A DNA stretch of 64,000 bases from Streptomyces geranii (GTDB lineage Bacteria > Actinomycetota > Actinomycetes > Streptomycetales > Streptomycetaceae): positions 62,001 to 126,000 of the forward strand of contig NZ_PJME01000021.1 of NCBI RefSeq assembly GCF_002954775.1, read 5' to 3'. The notes under the pieces were generated by a model. That model ran no database searches, was not told where the DNA came from, and saw nothing but the letters and a program-made list of their open reading frames with translations. The position numbers and the translations under genes are program-made. This document shows, one piece after another, positions 49,039-57,924 of this stretch (position 1 is its first letter; each line of letters opens with the position of its first letter).

Positions 49039-49077
49039 CTGCAAGAGGAACCGGAAAGTTCCTGAAACTCCTTGCAG
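49039..49077 (-). promoter_or_regulatory. Nested palindromic operator region of the alpha-amylase gene
   Basis: CTGCAAG (49039-49045) and CTTGCAG (49071-49077) form an outer inverted repeat. Inside, AGGAAC-cggaaa-GTTCCT (49046-49063) forms an inner one. CTTGCAG-type repeats have been described in maltose/amylase control regions of streptomycetes regulated by the LacI-type MalR/Reg1. The site is 39-77 bases upstream of the amylase ATG. Confidence 0.6.
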
Positions 49078-49207
49078 CGCGGAAGCTACAGGTACATGAC
49101 AGTCACGTAAAGGGATGTCACAGCGTTCGCCGCCGATGGTGAAAACGGACCAGTAGTGGTGACCCGCGCCCACGCGCGCGCCGGGAGCCCGTGCTTAGCG
49201 TGTCGGT

Positions 49208-50473
49208 ATGCCGATGCAACCCTGGTTCCCCGATGCCAAGCTGGGCATCTTCATCCACTACGGCATCTACGCCGTGGACGGCTGGGCCGAGTCCTGGTCC
49301 TTCTACACGGGCGAGGTCTCGCACGAGGAGTACATGAAACAGCTCGACCGTTTCACGGCTTCGCGTTACGACCCGCAGGCCTGGGCGGAGCTGTTCGCCC
49401 GCGTCGGCGCCCAGTACGCGGTCCTCACCACCAAGCACCACGACGGCGTGGCCCTGTGGGACACCGACCACCGCAATCTGGACGTCGTCCGGGACACCCC
49501 GGCGGGCCGCGACCTGGTCACCGGCTTCGTGGACGCCCTGCGCGAGAAGAACCTGAAGGTCGGCCTCTACTACTCGCACTCCGACTGGAACCACCCGGAC
49601 TACGCGACCGAGCGGCACCCCGGCCCGCACATCGTCGAGGCCAACGACTACTCCCACGCCCGCCCCGGCGAGGCGGACCCGGAAGCCTGGGCGCGCTATC
49701 TGGCGTACCGCGACGGCCAGGTGGGCGAGCTGGTCGAGCGGTTCCGCCCCGACATCCTCTGGTTCGACGGTGAGTGGGAGCGCACCGAGGAGCAGTGGCG
49801 GATGCGGGAGCTGTCCGAGCTGATCCTCGCGGGCAATCCGGACACCATCCTCAACGCCCGCATGCTCAGTTACGGCGACTACGCCACCCCCGAGCAGGGC
49901 GTGCCGCTGGTCGCCCCGGACGGCCCGTGGGAGCTGTGCCTGACGATCAACGACTCGTGGAGCTACCGGGCGAAGGACCGCGACTTCAAGTCGGTGCGCC
50001 AGCTGGTGCGTTACTTCACGGAGACGATCGGCATGGGCGGCAATCTGCTGCTCGCCGCCGGCCCGATGGAGGACGGCACGATCCCCGAGGAGCAGGTGGA
50101 ACGTCTGGAGGGGCTGGGCGCCTGGGTCGCCAAGCACGCGGACGCCGTGTACGGCACGGTCGCGGGCCTGCCCGCCGGGCACCACTACGGCCCGAGCACC
50201 CTCTCGGCCGACCGGCGCACCCTGTACCTGGTGTGCTTCGACGCTCCGCGCGAGGCCGTGTCGATCCGGGGCCTGCGCAACGCCGTACGACGCGTCTCCG
50301 TCGTCGGCACGGGCACCGAGCTGGGTCATCACGTCACCGGCGGCCTGGACCAGGTGCCCGGCGTGACCTGGATCGACGCGCCCGGGGCGGCCGACCTCGA
50401 CGAGTACGCGACCGTCCTGGCCGTGGAGCTGGACGGCGAGCTGGACCTCTACCGGGGCACCGGCCGCGACTGA
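49208..50473 (+). CDS. Alpha-L-fucosidase (GH29)
   Basis: A 421-residue GH29 enzyme that removes terminal alpha-L-fucose. FPDAKLGIFIHYGIYAVDGWAES opens the barrel, TTKHHDGVALWD and YYSHSDWNHPDY line the active site, and the nucleophile is D187 in ILWFDGEW. The general acid is not certain from sequence, as usual in GH29. No signal peptide is evident, so it is probably intracellular. Divergent from the amylase gene and followed by a regulator 95 bases downstream. Confidence 0.9.
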   Translation: MPMQPWFPDAKLGIFIHYGIYAVDGWAESWSFYTGEVSHEEYMKQLDRFTASRYDPQAWAELFARVGAQYAVLTTKHHDGVALWDTDHRNLDVVRDTPAGRDLVTGFVDALREKNLKVGLYYSHSDWNHPDYATERHPGPHIVEANDYSHARPGEADPEAWARYLAYRDGQVGELVERFRPDILWFDGEWERTEEQWRMRELSELILAGNPDTILNARMLSYGDYATPEQGVPLVAPDGPWELCLTINDSWSYRAKDRDFKSVRQLVRYFTETIGMGGNLLLAAGPMEDGTIPEEQVERLEGLGAWVAKHADAVYGTVAGLPAGHHYGPSTLSADRRTLYLVCFDAPREAVSIRGLRNAVRRVSVVGTGTELGHHVTGGLDQVPGVTWIDAPGAADLDEYATVLAVELDGELDLYRGTGRD

Positions 50474-50568
50474 CACCCGATGTCACCCAGGACATGACAT
50501 CCAAAACAGGAGTTCGAACGAAAGCTCCTGGGCGGACACCCCGCCGGTGGTGCCATGCGGAGGGTGAC

Positions 50569-51744
50569 ATGGGGAATCTCTTCACGAAACTGCTCGACCG
50601 GCTCGACAGCAACGCAAGGCACGCGACCGAGGTCTACCGGCGGGAGGTCCCCGAGTACCGGTTGCTCTCGCGGGACCCCCGCTCACGCCGGGAGGCCCTG
50701 GAGTTCTCGGTGTGGTTACGCCGCCGGACCGTCGAACTCGCGTCGGCGGAAGAGCCGTTGGGCGCGGACGATCTCGCGCTGCTGGCCTCTGTGGGCGAAC
50801 AGCGGGCCGGGCAGGGACTGTCTCTGCCCGGCCATCGCCAACTGGTCGTCGCGCACACCCGGTTGACGCTGCACGAGGTCAACGAGTCGACCGGACCCGA
50901 CGACGGCGACGACCTGATGCGTGTGATGCGCTGGTTCGGCCCGCAGGCCACACGCGCCGGCGAGGCCCACCTGTCGGGGTTCCTGGCGGGGCAGCGGCGC
51001 CGGATGTCCCTCGTCGGCCGGGTCCGCCAGCTGACCGAGGCCCTGCTCGCCGACGACCCGGCCGCGCCGGCCCTGGCGTCCGCCGTCGGCATGCGCGTCC
51101 ACCCGCGCTACCGGGTGACCGTCGTCCGCGTACCCGACCGACCGCGTCCCACGACCGCCCGGCGCGAGGAGATCACCGAGACCCTCCTGCGCCGCAGACA
51201 GCTGCCGATCACCTGGCACGAACCCGGGGAACTCGTGGCCCTGACACCGGAGTACGCCGACGAGCCGACCGGCGCCGGCACAGCGCCCGACCGCGCGTCG
51301 GCCGTCGTACGCGACATCACGGAGGCGCTGAGCGGCAGTTGCGCGATCGGGACGAGCGCTGGTGCGACCGGCGCGCTGGCCGAGGCCTTCGCCCGGGCAC
51401 GGCGGATCAGCCGGGTCGCGCCGCTGCGGTCCGGGCAGCGGCACCCGCACACCATGGACGACGTGTTCGTCGAACTGGGCGTGACCAGGCTGCCGGAGGT
51501 CGACGACTGGCTGCGCGACCTCGCAGAGCACCTCTCGCGCGGGCCCGACCTCATCACCACGCTGGAGATGTACTACCGGCACGACATGGACCGGACGCGC
51601 ACGGCGGCGGCCCTCAGCGTCCACTCCCGCACGCTCGACTACCGCATCCAGCGCGCCCACGAACTCACCGGCATCCACCCGGGCTCCACCCAGGGTGTAC
51701 GGGTCCTCAGCGTCGCCGTGACGCGCTCGCTGGCCCGGGGCTGA
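50569..51744 (+). CDS. PucR/CdaR-type helix-turn-helix regulator with a TTA codon
   Basis: A 391-residue regulator. The N-terminal and middle regions have no confident domain, with LFTKLLDRLDSNARHATEVYRREVPEY resembling RsbT-type or PucR leader helices. The C-terminal PucR helix-turn-helix reads TLEMYYRHDMDRTRTAAALSVHSRTLDYRIQRAHELTG across its two helices. ATG 50569 follows a strong GGAGG. Codon 50 (50716-50718) is TTA, the only one I found in the called genes. In Streptomyces this makes translation depend on the bldA tRNA, so the gene is probably expressed late in development. Its targets are unknown. Confidence 0.82.
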   Translation: MGNLFTKLLDRLDSNARHATEVYRREVPEYRLLSRDPRSRREALEFSVWLRRRTVELASAEEPLGADDLALLASVGEQRAGQGLSLPGHRQLVVAHTRLTLHEVNESTGPDDGDDLMRVMRWFGPQATRAGEAHLSGFLAGQRRRMSLVGRVRQLTEALLADDPAAPALASAVGMRVHPRYRVTVVRVPDRPRPTTARREEITETLLRRRQLPITWHEPGELVALTPEYADEPTGAGTAPDRASAVVRDITEALSGSCAIGTSAGATGALAEAFARARRISRVAPLRSGQRHPHTMDDVFVELGVTRLPEVDDWLRDLAEHLSRGPDLITTLEMYYRHDMDRTRTAAALSVHSRTLDYRIQRAHELTGIHPGSTQGVRVLSVAVTRSLARG

Positions 51745-51760
51745 ACCCGCCGCGCCACGG

Positions 51761-51787
51761 GGTCCCGCCGGAGCGCCCGGCGGGACC
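51761..51787. terminator. Bidirectional hairpin terminator
   Basis: A perfect 11-bp stem GGTCCCGCCGG / CCGGCGGGACC with a 5-base loop lies between the converging PucR-type and Nudix genes. Confidence 0.75.
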
Positions 51788-51812
51788 GCTCACCTCGCTG
51801 CGACGGCTCCGG

Positions 51813-52307
51813 TCACCCGAAGCTGCCGAGGCCCGTGCTGTCGAACCAGGTGGGCGCGTCGGCGTCGGACATCGCCTGCTTGATCCGGAACAGCGCGAAC
51901 TCGTTCAGCTCCGGCAGCGCGTCCACCGTGAACCAGGCGACGTCCAGCGACTCGTCGTCGTTGACCCGCGCCTCCCCGCCGACGGCCCGGCAGCGGAAGG
52001 TGATGTCCATGTACTGGCAGACGTCGCCGTTCTCGTATGTCACCGGGTCCAAAGCCTGTACGAGCACGACCCGTTCGGGCACGCACCGGACCGCCGTCTC
52101 CTCGTAGACCTCACGCACCGCGCACGCCGCGGGCTGCTCCCCCGGGTCCGGGATGCCGCCGACCACCGACCACTTGCGGGTGTCGGAGCGCCGACCCAGG
52201 AGCACTCTGCCCTCGTCGTCGAAGACGAGGGCGGTGACACCGGGGAGCCAGAGCAACTGGTGTCCGGCGGAGGCACGCAGGGTGCTGATGAAGTCAGGAG
52301 TAGCCAT
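51813..52307 (-). CDS. Nudix hydrolase
   Basis: A 164-residue Nudix-fold pyrophosphohydrolase. The Nudix box begins GGIPDPGE at about 50-57 and continues to REVYEETAV at 65-73, with the catalytic Arg-Glu and Glu-Glu pairs kept. Substrates in this family are nucleoside diphosphates linked to another group; this sequence does not reveal which. ATG 52307, monocistronic. Confidence 0.88.
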   Translation of the reverse strand: MATPDFISTLRASAGHQLLWLPGVTALVFDDEGRVLLGRRSDTRKWSVVGGIPDPGEQPAACAVREVYEETAVRCVPERVVLVQALDPVTYENGDVCQYMDITFRCRAVGGEARVNDDESLDVAWFTVDALPELNEFALFRIKQAMSDADAPTWFDSTGLGSFG

Positions 52308-52373
52308 GCCACGACCCTAACCGGGCCGTCCGGTCAGCCCTGTTGATCACAGGGGCGTGCCACGGGCGTACGG

Positions 52374-53984
52374 CTACACGCCACCGGCGCGCCGCCCGCG
52401 CACACCGGCGCCGATCGCCCAGCCGAGTCCGCCGACGGCGACCAGGACGAGGAGCATCTCGGGCAGGATGCCGAGCTTGGTGGCGGGGGTCTCGGAGGAG
52501 CGCAGCGGGACCTTCTGGACGAGCGAGTCGGCCACGAACATGCCGGTCTTCTGGGTGATCCGCCCGTCCGGCATGATGATCGCGCTCACGCCGCTGGTCA
52601 CCGGGACGGTGACGGTCCGGCTGTGTTCGACGGCGCGGATCCGGGACATGGCGAGCTGCTGGTAGGTCATCTCGCTGCGGTCGAAGGTGGCGTTGTTGCT
52701 CGGTACGGAGATCATCTGGGCGCCGTGGGTGACGGTGTCGCGCACGGCCCAGTCGAAGGCGGCCTCGTAGCAGGTGGCGAGGCCGACCTTGGCGCCGTCC
52801 ATGGTGAACACCCCGGGCTTGGTGCCCCGGCTGAAGTCCTGGTGGACCATGGTGGTCCAGTTCTTGTTGATGTGTTCGAGCAGCGAGCGCAGCGGGAGGT
52901 ACTCGCCGAAGGGCTGGACCTGCCGCTTGTCGTAGGTGTCGGTCGGGCCCTTCTCGGGGTCCCAGAGGATCTGCTCGTTGTAGAGCTTGCCGTCCCGTTC
53001 GACGACGCCGCCGACCGAGATGGGCGCACCGATCGCCTTGGCCGCGTTCTCGATGACGGCGGCGGCGTCGGGGTTGGCGAAGGGGTCGATGTCGGAGGAG
53101 TTCTCCGGCCACAGCACGAAGTCGGGCTGGGCGACCTTGCCCGCCTTGACCTCGGCGGCCAGCCGCACGGTCTCGCGCGCGTGGTAGTCGAGGACGGCAC
53201 GCCGCTGGGAGTTGAAGTCGAGTCCCGCGCGCGGGACGTTGCCCTGGATGACGGCGACGGTCGCGGTGCCGACCTCGGCCTTGTCGCTGACCAGAGCCCG
53301 CGCGGCCAGGGTGCCGAGCACGGGGACGACGACGCTCAGCACGGCGACGACGGCCGCGATGTGCGGTACGGCGCCGGTGCGGCGCCACTCGATCACCTGG
53401 CGCACGCTCTCGTACAGCCCGAAGCCGCACAGGACGACGGCGAAGCCGAGCACCGGGGTGCCGCCGAGCGCTGCGAGGGGCAGGAAGACGCCGTCCGCCT
53501 GGCCGAAGGCGATCTTGCCCCAGGGGAAGCCGCGGAAGGGCACACGCGCGCGTGCCGCCTCGCCCGCGATCCACACGGCCGCCGCCCACAGCGGCCACCC
53601 GGGCAGTCTGGACACAGCGGCGATGCCCGCGCCGACCAGCGCGACGAAGACGGCCTCGATGACGACCAGGGCCAGCCAGGGCCCCGGGCCCACCTCCACG
53701 CCGGTCCACACGAGCAGCGGCAGCAGGAAGCCGAGGCCGAAGAGGTAGCCGAGGCCGAGGCCGGCCTTCCAGGACCGGCCGCGCAGCACCCAGCCGAAGA
53801 TGCCGAAGGCGGGCAGGGCGAGCCACCACAGGGTGCGCGGGGGGAAGCTGACGTACAGCAGCACTCCGGCGAGCGCGGCGGTGGCGGCCGGCCAGAGGCG
53901 CAGCAGCCGGGCGCGGCGCGAAGCGGGCGCGAGCTGCGGTTCCAGCTGGTCGGGCTCGGCTGTGGAAGGAGCGGTGGCGGTCAC
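52374..53984 (-). CDS. lnt: Apolipoprotein N-acyltransferase
   Basis: A 536-residue membrane enzyme that adds the third acyl chain to lipoproteins. About seven TM segments (about 30-240) precede the extracellular nitrilase domain, whose triad is E294 in LWPENSSD, K353 in YDKRQVQPFGEYLP and C405 in GLATCYEAAFD. A last TM helix lies near the C-terminus. GTG 53984 gives the family-like N-terminus. Streptomycetes are known to N-acylate lipoproteins and often carry two lnt genes; several lipoproteins are encoded in this window. Confidence 0.92.
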   Translation of the reverse strand: MTATAPSTAEPDQLEPQLAPASRRARLLRLWPAATAALAGVLLYVSFPPRTLWWLALPAFGIFGWVLRGRSWKAGLGLGYLFGLGFLLPLLVWTGVEVGPGPWLALVVIEAVFVALVGAGIAAVSRLPGWPLWAAAVWIAGEAARARVPFRGFPWGKIAFGQADGVFLPLAALGGTPVLGFAVVLCGFGLYESVRQVIEWRRTGAVPHIAAVVAVLSVVVPVLGTLAARALVSDKAEVGTATVAVIQGNVPRAGLDFNSQRRAVLDYHARETVRLAAEVKAGKVAQPDFVLWPENSSDIDPFANPDAAAVIENAAKAIGAPISVGGVVERDGKLYNEQILWDPEKGPTDTYDKRQVQPFGEYLPLRSLLEHINKNWTTMVHQDFSRGTKPGVFTMDGAKVGLATCYEAAFDWAVRDTVTHGAQMISVPSNNATFDRSEMTYQQLAMSRIRAVEHSRTVTVPVTSGVSAIIMPDGRITQKTGMFVADSLVQKVPLRSSETPATKLGILPEMLLVLVAVGGLGWAIGAGVRGRRAGGV

Positions 53985-54205
53985 TCCGGGAGTGTACGGC
54001 GCCTGTGTAAGAGGCCGACAGCATGGTCCGGACCGTGGGAGGGGGCCCGCCCCGGCCCGGCTGCCGCATCGTTCCTGCGCAACTCGTCCACAAATGACGC
54101 ACCAGCCGTTACGGTGTGCCGGAGCCTCTGACGTGCGCGCCGGTGACGGCCCGTGCGGTCGGGGCCCGTCACAGGTCGGGGGGCGGCGGGTTGGGGTCCA
54201 CGGGG

Positions 54206-55261
54206 ATGGCGTCTGCGGCCGGCGGGGCGCCGGACGGTGAGAGACGGAACGTTTCCGACGCTGCGGGCGTCGTCGTGCTGGGCGCGTGTGCCACCTGGTC
54301 GCTGATCACGGCGACCACCCATGACGGCCGCCCCGAGGGCGTGCTCCTGGCGGTGCTGGCGGTGGCCGCCGGTTACGCGTCGGGCCGGATCTGCGGGGCG
54401 CTGGTGCCGGTCGCCGCCCCCTGTGCGGCGGCGCTGGCCGGGCTGGGTCTTGCGGTGGCCGCCCCGCACTCGCTGCCGGGGCCGCAGACCGCCACCCCGC
54501 CCGGGCATCTCGGGGCCGTGGCCGCGCTGCTGGTGCTGGCCACGGGCGCCGCCTGCTGTGCCGCCTGGACGGCCCGTCCGCCGCTGCTGCGGCTGGCGCT
54601 GCGGGCCCTGGCGGCCGGGATCACGGCGGCGTCGCTGGTGCTGGGCCCGGTCGCCGGTTCGGTCCTCTGTGCGGCCGTCCTGCTCTGTTCCCTGGCAGCC
54701 GACCACATGCGGCGCCGGGGCGTGGGCCTCGCCGGGCTGGCGCTGGCGACGGCCCTGGTCACCGGGATGTCCTGGGCGGTCGCCGAGGACGTACTGCCGG
54801 ACGGCCTCGCCGACTCGCTGGAGGGCCAGCTGGGCGGCCACCGGGTCGACCTGTGGCACGACGCCCTGTTCCTCGCCCACCGGGACCCGGCGCTGGGCGT
54901 GGGCCCCGGCCGGTTCGCGGAACTCAGCCTCACGGCGTCCCAGTCACTGCCCGCCGAGGCCAGACCGCACTCCGCGCCCTTCCAGCAGGCGGCCGAGCAG
55001 GGGGTGGCCGGCGTGGCCCTGCTGGCGGCGGTCTTCTGCTGGGTCCTGTTCGCCCTGTGGCGCACCGCGCGCCCCACGCCCGTGGCCCTGACCGCAGGGG
55101 CGGCTCTGACGGGTCTGGCCGTCCTGGCGACGGTCGGCAACGTGCTGAGCTTCACCACGGTGACGGCGGGCGCGGGCCTTCTGGCGGGCCTGGCGACGGC
55201 CCGCCCGCTGGTCTACGAGACCCCGGACCCGGCGACGACCCGCGCGCGGGAGCACCGATAG
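54206..55261 (+). CDS. Polytopic membrane protein, O-antigen-ligase/Wzy-like
   Basis: A 351-residue protein with about 9-10 TM segments. A conserved extracellular loop, VDLWHDALFLAHRDPALGVGPGRFAEL (interrupted only by helix ends), followed by HSAPFQQAAEQGVAGVALL, resembles the PglL/WaaL loop of O-antigen ligase and polymerase proteins. That would imply transfer of glycan or another polymer at the membrane, but the resemblance is limited. I chose ATG 54206; a GTG at 54116 would add 30 polar residues without a ribosome-binding site. Monocistronic. Confidence 0.7.
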   Translation: MASAAGGAPDGERRNVSDAAGVVVLGACATWSLITATTHDGRPEGVLLAVLAVAAGYASGRICGALVPVAAPCAAALAGLGLAVAAPHSLPGPQTATPPGHLGAVAALLVLATGAACCAAWTARPPLLRLALRALAAGITAASLVLGPVAGSVLCAAVLLCSLAADHMRRRGVGLAGLALATALVTGMSWAVAEDVLPDGLADSLEGQLGGHRVDLWHDALFLAHRDPALGVGPGRFAELSLTASQSLPAEARPHSAPFQQAAEQGVAGVALLAAVFCWVLFALWRTARPTPVALTAGAALTGLAVLATVGNVLSFTTVTAGAGLLAGLATARPLVYETPDPATTRAREHR

Positions 55262-55286
55262 GCCGCAGAGAGAGCGCCGGGACGGG

Positions 55287-55832
55287 TCAGAGCGCGGGCT
55301 TGCCCACCGCGGCGGACCGCAGCCGGTCGGTGATGACGCGGACGGCCGCCTCCGCGTTGTCCACCGTGATCGTGAACGTGTGCCCGTCCCCGAGGCGCAG
55401 CACCACGCCCTCGCCCCGGCGTACGACGACCGCGGTGCCCTGCTCGGGCCGCCAGCGGTAGCCCCAGCCGCCCCACTGGCGCGGGGTGACCCTGGCGACG
55501 AACTCGGCGCCGACGATCTGGGACAGCGGAATGCGGCGGCGGGGCAGGCCGATGTGGCCGCAGCGCACTTCGAGGGAGTCCGTGTCGACCTTCACGGCGA
55601 CATGCACGAAGGCGATGGTGCCGAACAGGACGAGCAGTCCGGCGGCGATGCAGCCCACGACGGACATGGCGAGCGGCGCGACGCCCGACGTCCATGCCGA
55701 GTCGACGGCCAGTTCGATGCCGAGGGCCATGAAGGCGCAGCCGCCGAGCGCAAGGAGCCACTGGGCGCGGTTGGTCGCCCGGCCGCTCCAGACCTCGGGC
55801 GGCGCGGTTTCCTCGCGTGGGTGGTCGCTCAT
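55287..55832 (-). CDS. Membrane protein with bacterial PH-like domain
   Basis: A 181-residue protein. Two TM helices (about 24-45 and 55-78) lead to a C-terminal domain with VKVDTDSLEVRCG, RRRIPLSQIVGAEFV, VVRRGEGVVLRLGDGHTFTITVDNAE and VITDRL, the strand pattern of bPH_2-type domains. These are common conserved proteins of unknown role in Streptomyces. The ATG at 55832 removes 12 unlikely residues of the open frame upstream. Confidence 0.75.
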   Translation of the reverse strand: MSDHPREETAPPEVWSGRATNRAQWLLALGGCAFMALGIELAVDSAWTSGVAPLAMSVVGCIAAGLLVLFGTIAFVHVAVKVDTDSLEVRCGHIGLPRRRIPLSQIVGAEFVARVTPRQWGGWGYRWRPEQGTAVVVRRGEGVVLRLGDGHTFTITVDNAEAAVRVITDRLRSAAVGKPAL

Positions 55833-55894
55833 GCGTATGAGACTACTCAGGTTCCGCTGTGCGGGCACCGGCTTGCGGAGCGTGACTGCTCCGG

Positions 55895-56680
55895 TCAGCG
55901 GACGGGGGTGGCCGTCTGCAGCAGCCGGCCTTCCGCGTAGGCCAGCGCGGGGGCGGGCAGCGGGCCCGCGGTGCCGTTGAGCAGGGCGGTGAGGGTGCCG
56001 TCGGCCGGGGCCTCGGGGGCCGGGTTTGCGCCGAGTCTGCGGAGCGTCTGGGCGGCCACCGCACCGGCCGAGCCGTGCAGGACGAGCGGCGGGCGGTCGT
56101 CCTGCTGGACGGCGGCACGGATGCGCTCGGCGACGAGTTCGTAATGGGTGCAGCCCAGGACGACGGTCGTTACCTCGGCCGGGGTGAGGGCGGCTGCGGC
56201 GGCGATGGCCGCGTCGATCGCCGTCTCGTCCGCGTGTTCGACGGCCTCGGCGAGGCCCCAGCAGGGCACCTCGGTGACCGCGACGCCCTCGGCGAAGTCC
56301 CGGATGAGGCCTCGCTGGTAGGGGCTGCCGGTGGTGGCGGGGGTCGCCCAGATCGCGAAGGGCCCGCCCCCCGAGGCGGCGGGCTTGATCGCCGGAACGG
56401 TGCCGATGACCGGCAGCTCCGGTTCGAGGCGGGCGCGCAGGGCGGTCAGGGCGTGCACGGTCGCGGTGTTGCAGCCGACGATCAGGGCGTCGGGCCGCTG
56501 CGCTGCGGCGGCCTCGGCGACGGCCAGGGCGCGCTCGGTGAGGTCCTCCGGGGTGCGCGGGCCCCAGGGCATGCCCGCGGGGTCCAGGGAGAGCACGAGA
56601 TCCGCGTCGGGCCGCAGCCGCCGTACCGCCGCCGCCGCGGGCAGCAGTCCGATTCCGGAGTCCATGAGCGCGATCTTCAC
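55895..56680 (-). CDS. Aspartate/glutamate racemase family protein
   Basis: A 261-residue cofactor-independent racemase fold. The two active-site cysteines are C70 in VGCNTATVH and C177 in LGCTHYE. It starts MKIALMDSGIGLLP, a variant of the MurI opening. A MurI role (D-glutamate for peptidoglycan) or racemisation of aspartate are both possible; in Streptomyces the canonical murI is normally elsewhere, so this is more likely a paralogue. That comparison is from memory. Monocistronic, divergent from the HpnB-like gene. Confidence 0.83.
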   Translation of the reverse strand: MKIALMDSGIGLLPAAAAVRRLRPDADLVLSLDPAGMPWGPRTPEDLTERALAVAEAAAAQRPDALIVGCNTATVHALTALRARLEPELPVIGTVPAIKPAASGGGPFAIWATPATTGSPYQRGLIRDFAEGVAVTEVPCWGLAEAVEHADETAIDAAIAAAAALTPAEVTTVVLGCTHYELVAERIRAAVQQDDRPPLVLHGSAGAVAAQTLRRLGANPAPEAPADGTLTALLNGTAGPLPAPALAYAEGRLLQTATPVR

Positions 56681-56738
56681 CCGGTCACTATAAACGGCGT
56701 GCCCTTACGGCCCGCCGGGGTGGGGCAGACTGCGGCGG

Positions 56739-57917
56739 GTGAGCGCCGTTGTGTGTATCGCCGCCGGATCACTCGCCGCCTGGCTGTGGCTGCTGCTGTG
56801 TCAGGGCTTCTTCTGGCGTACGGATGTCAGGCTGCCGTCGTACGAGCGGGAGCCGGAGTCCTGGCCGTCCGTCTGCGTCGTCGTACCGGCCCGTGACGAG
56901 GCCGCCGTGCTGCCCGCGAGCCTGCCGTCGCTGCTCGCGCAGGACTATCCGGGTCGGGCCGAGGTCTTCCTGGTCGACGACGGAAGTTCGGACGGCACCG
57001 GTGAGCTGGCCCGGGAGCTGTCCCGGCTCCACGGCGGGCTGCCGCTGACCGTGGACTCGCCCGGTGAGCCGCCTTCGGGCTGGACGGGCAAGCTGTGGGC
57101 CGTACGGCATGGGATCGGCCTTGCACGCGCGCGTGGACCCGAGTTCCTGTTGCTGACGGACGCGGACATCGCCCACGCGCCCGACAGTCTGCGGGAGTTG
57201 GTGGCGGCGGCGCGGGGCGGCGGCTTCGACGCCGTGTCGCTGATGGCCAGGCTGCGGGTGGAGAGCGTCTGGGAGCGGTTCGTCGTCCCGGCGTTCGTGT
57301 ACTTCTTCGCTCAGCTCTATCCCTTCCGCCGGATCGGCCGGAAGGGATCGCGGACTGCGGCTGCGGCGGGCGGCTGCGTGCTGCTGCGCAAGGAGGCCGC
57401 CGAGAAGGCCCGCATCCCGGACGCCATCCGCCAGGCCGTCATCGACGACGTGGCGCTCGCGCGGGCCGTCAAGGGCGGCGGAGGCCACATCTGGCTGGGG
57501 CTCGCGGAGCGGGTGGACAGCGTGCGGCCCTACCCGCGACTGCACGACCTGTGGCGGATGGTCTCGCGCAGCGCCTACGCGCAGTTGCGGCACAGCCCGC
57601 TCCTGCTGCTCGGTACGGTCCTCGGCCTCGCCCTGGTGTACCTGGTGCCGCCGTTCGCCCTGGCCGCCGGGCTGGTCACCGGGACGACGGCCGCCGCGGT
57701 GTGCGGCGGCCTCGCGTGGCTCGTGATGGCGGGGACGTACGCCCCGATGCTGCGCTACTACGGGCAGCCGCTGTGGCTGGCTCCCCTGCTGCCGTTCACG
57801 GCGTTCCTGTACCTCCTGATGACGGTCGACTCGGCGGTGCAGCACTACCGCGGGCGTGGCGCCGCCTGGAAGGGCCGGACGTACGCGCGTCCGGACACCG
57901 TCGCCGACGAGGGCTGA
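56739..57917 (+). CDS. hpnB: Glycosyltransferase, hopene-associated HpnB type
   Basis: A 392-residue GT2-family membrane glycosyltransferase. An N-terminal TM helix is followed by the GT-A domain VCVVVPARDEAAVLP with DDGSSDGT (80-87) and LLLTDADIAH as the second acidic motif, then VIDDVALARAVK. Three C-terminal TM helices end in MTVDSAVQHYRGRG AAWKGR. This architecture is that of HpnB, found in hopanoid clusters of other bacteria. Here no hopanoid gene is adjacent, so a hopanoid role is uncertain. GTG start at 56739 with weak ribosome-binding site. Confidence 0.84.
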   Translation: MSAVVCIAAGSLAAWLWLLLCQGFFWRTDVRLPSYEREPESWPSVCVVVPARDEAAVLPASLPSLLAQDYPGRAEVFLVDDGSSDGTGELARELSRLHGGLPLTVDSPGEPPSGWTGKLWAVRHGIGLARARGPEFLLLTDADIAHAPDSLRELVAAARGGGFDAVSLMARLRVESVWERFVVPAFVYFFAQLYPFRRIGRKGSRTAAAAGGCVLLRKEAAEKARIPDAIRQAVIDDVALARAVKGGGGHIWLGLAERVDSVRPYPRLHDLWRMVSRSAYAQLRHSPLLLLGTVLGLALVYLVPPFALAAGLVTGTTAAAVCGGLAWLVMAGTYAPMLRYYGQPLWLAPLLPFTAFLYLLMTVDSAVQHYRGRGAAWKGRTYARPDTVADEG

Positions 57918-57924
57918 CCGTCGG

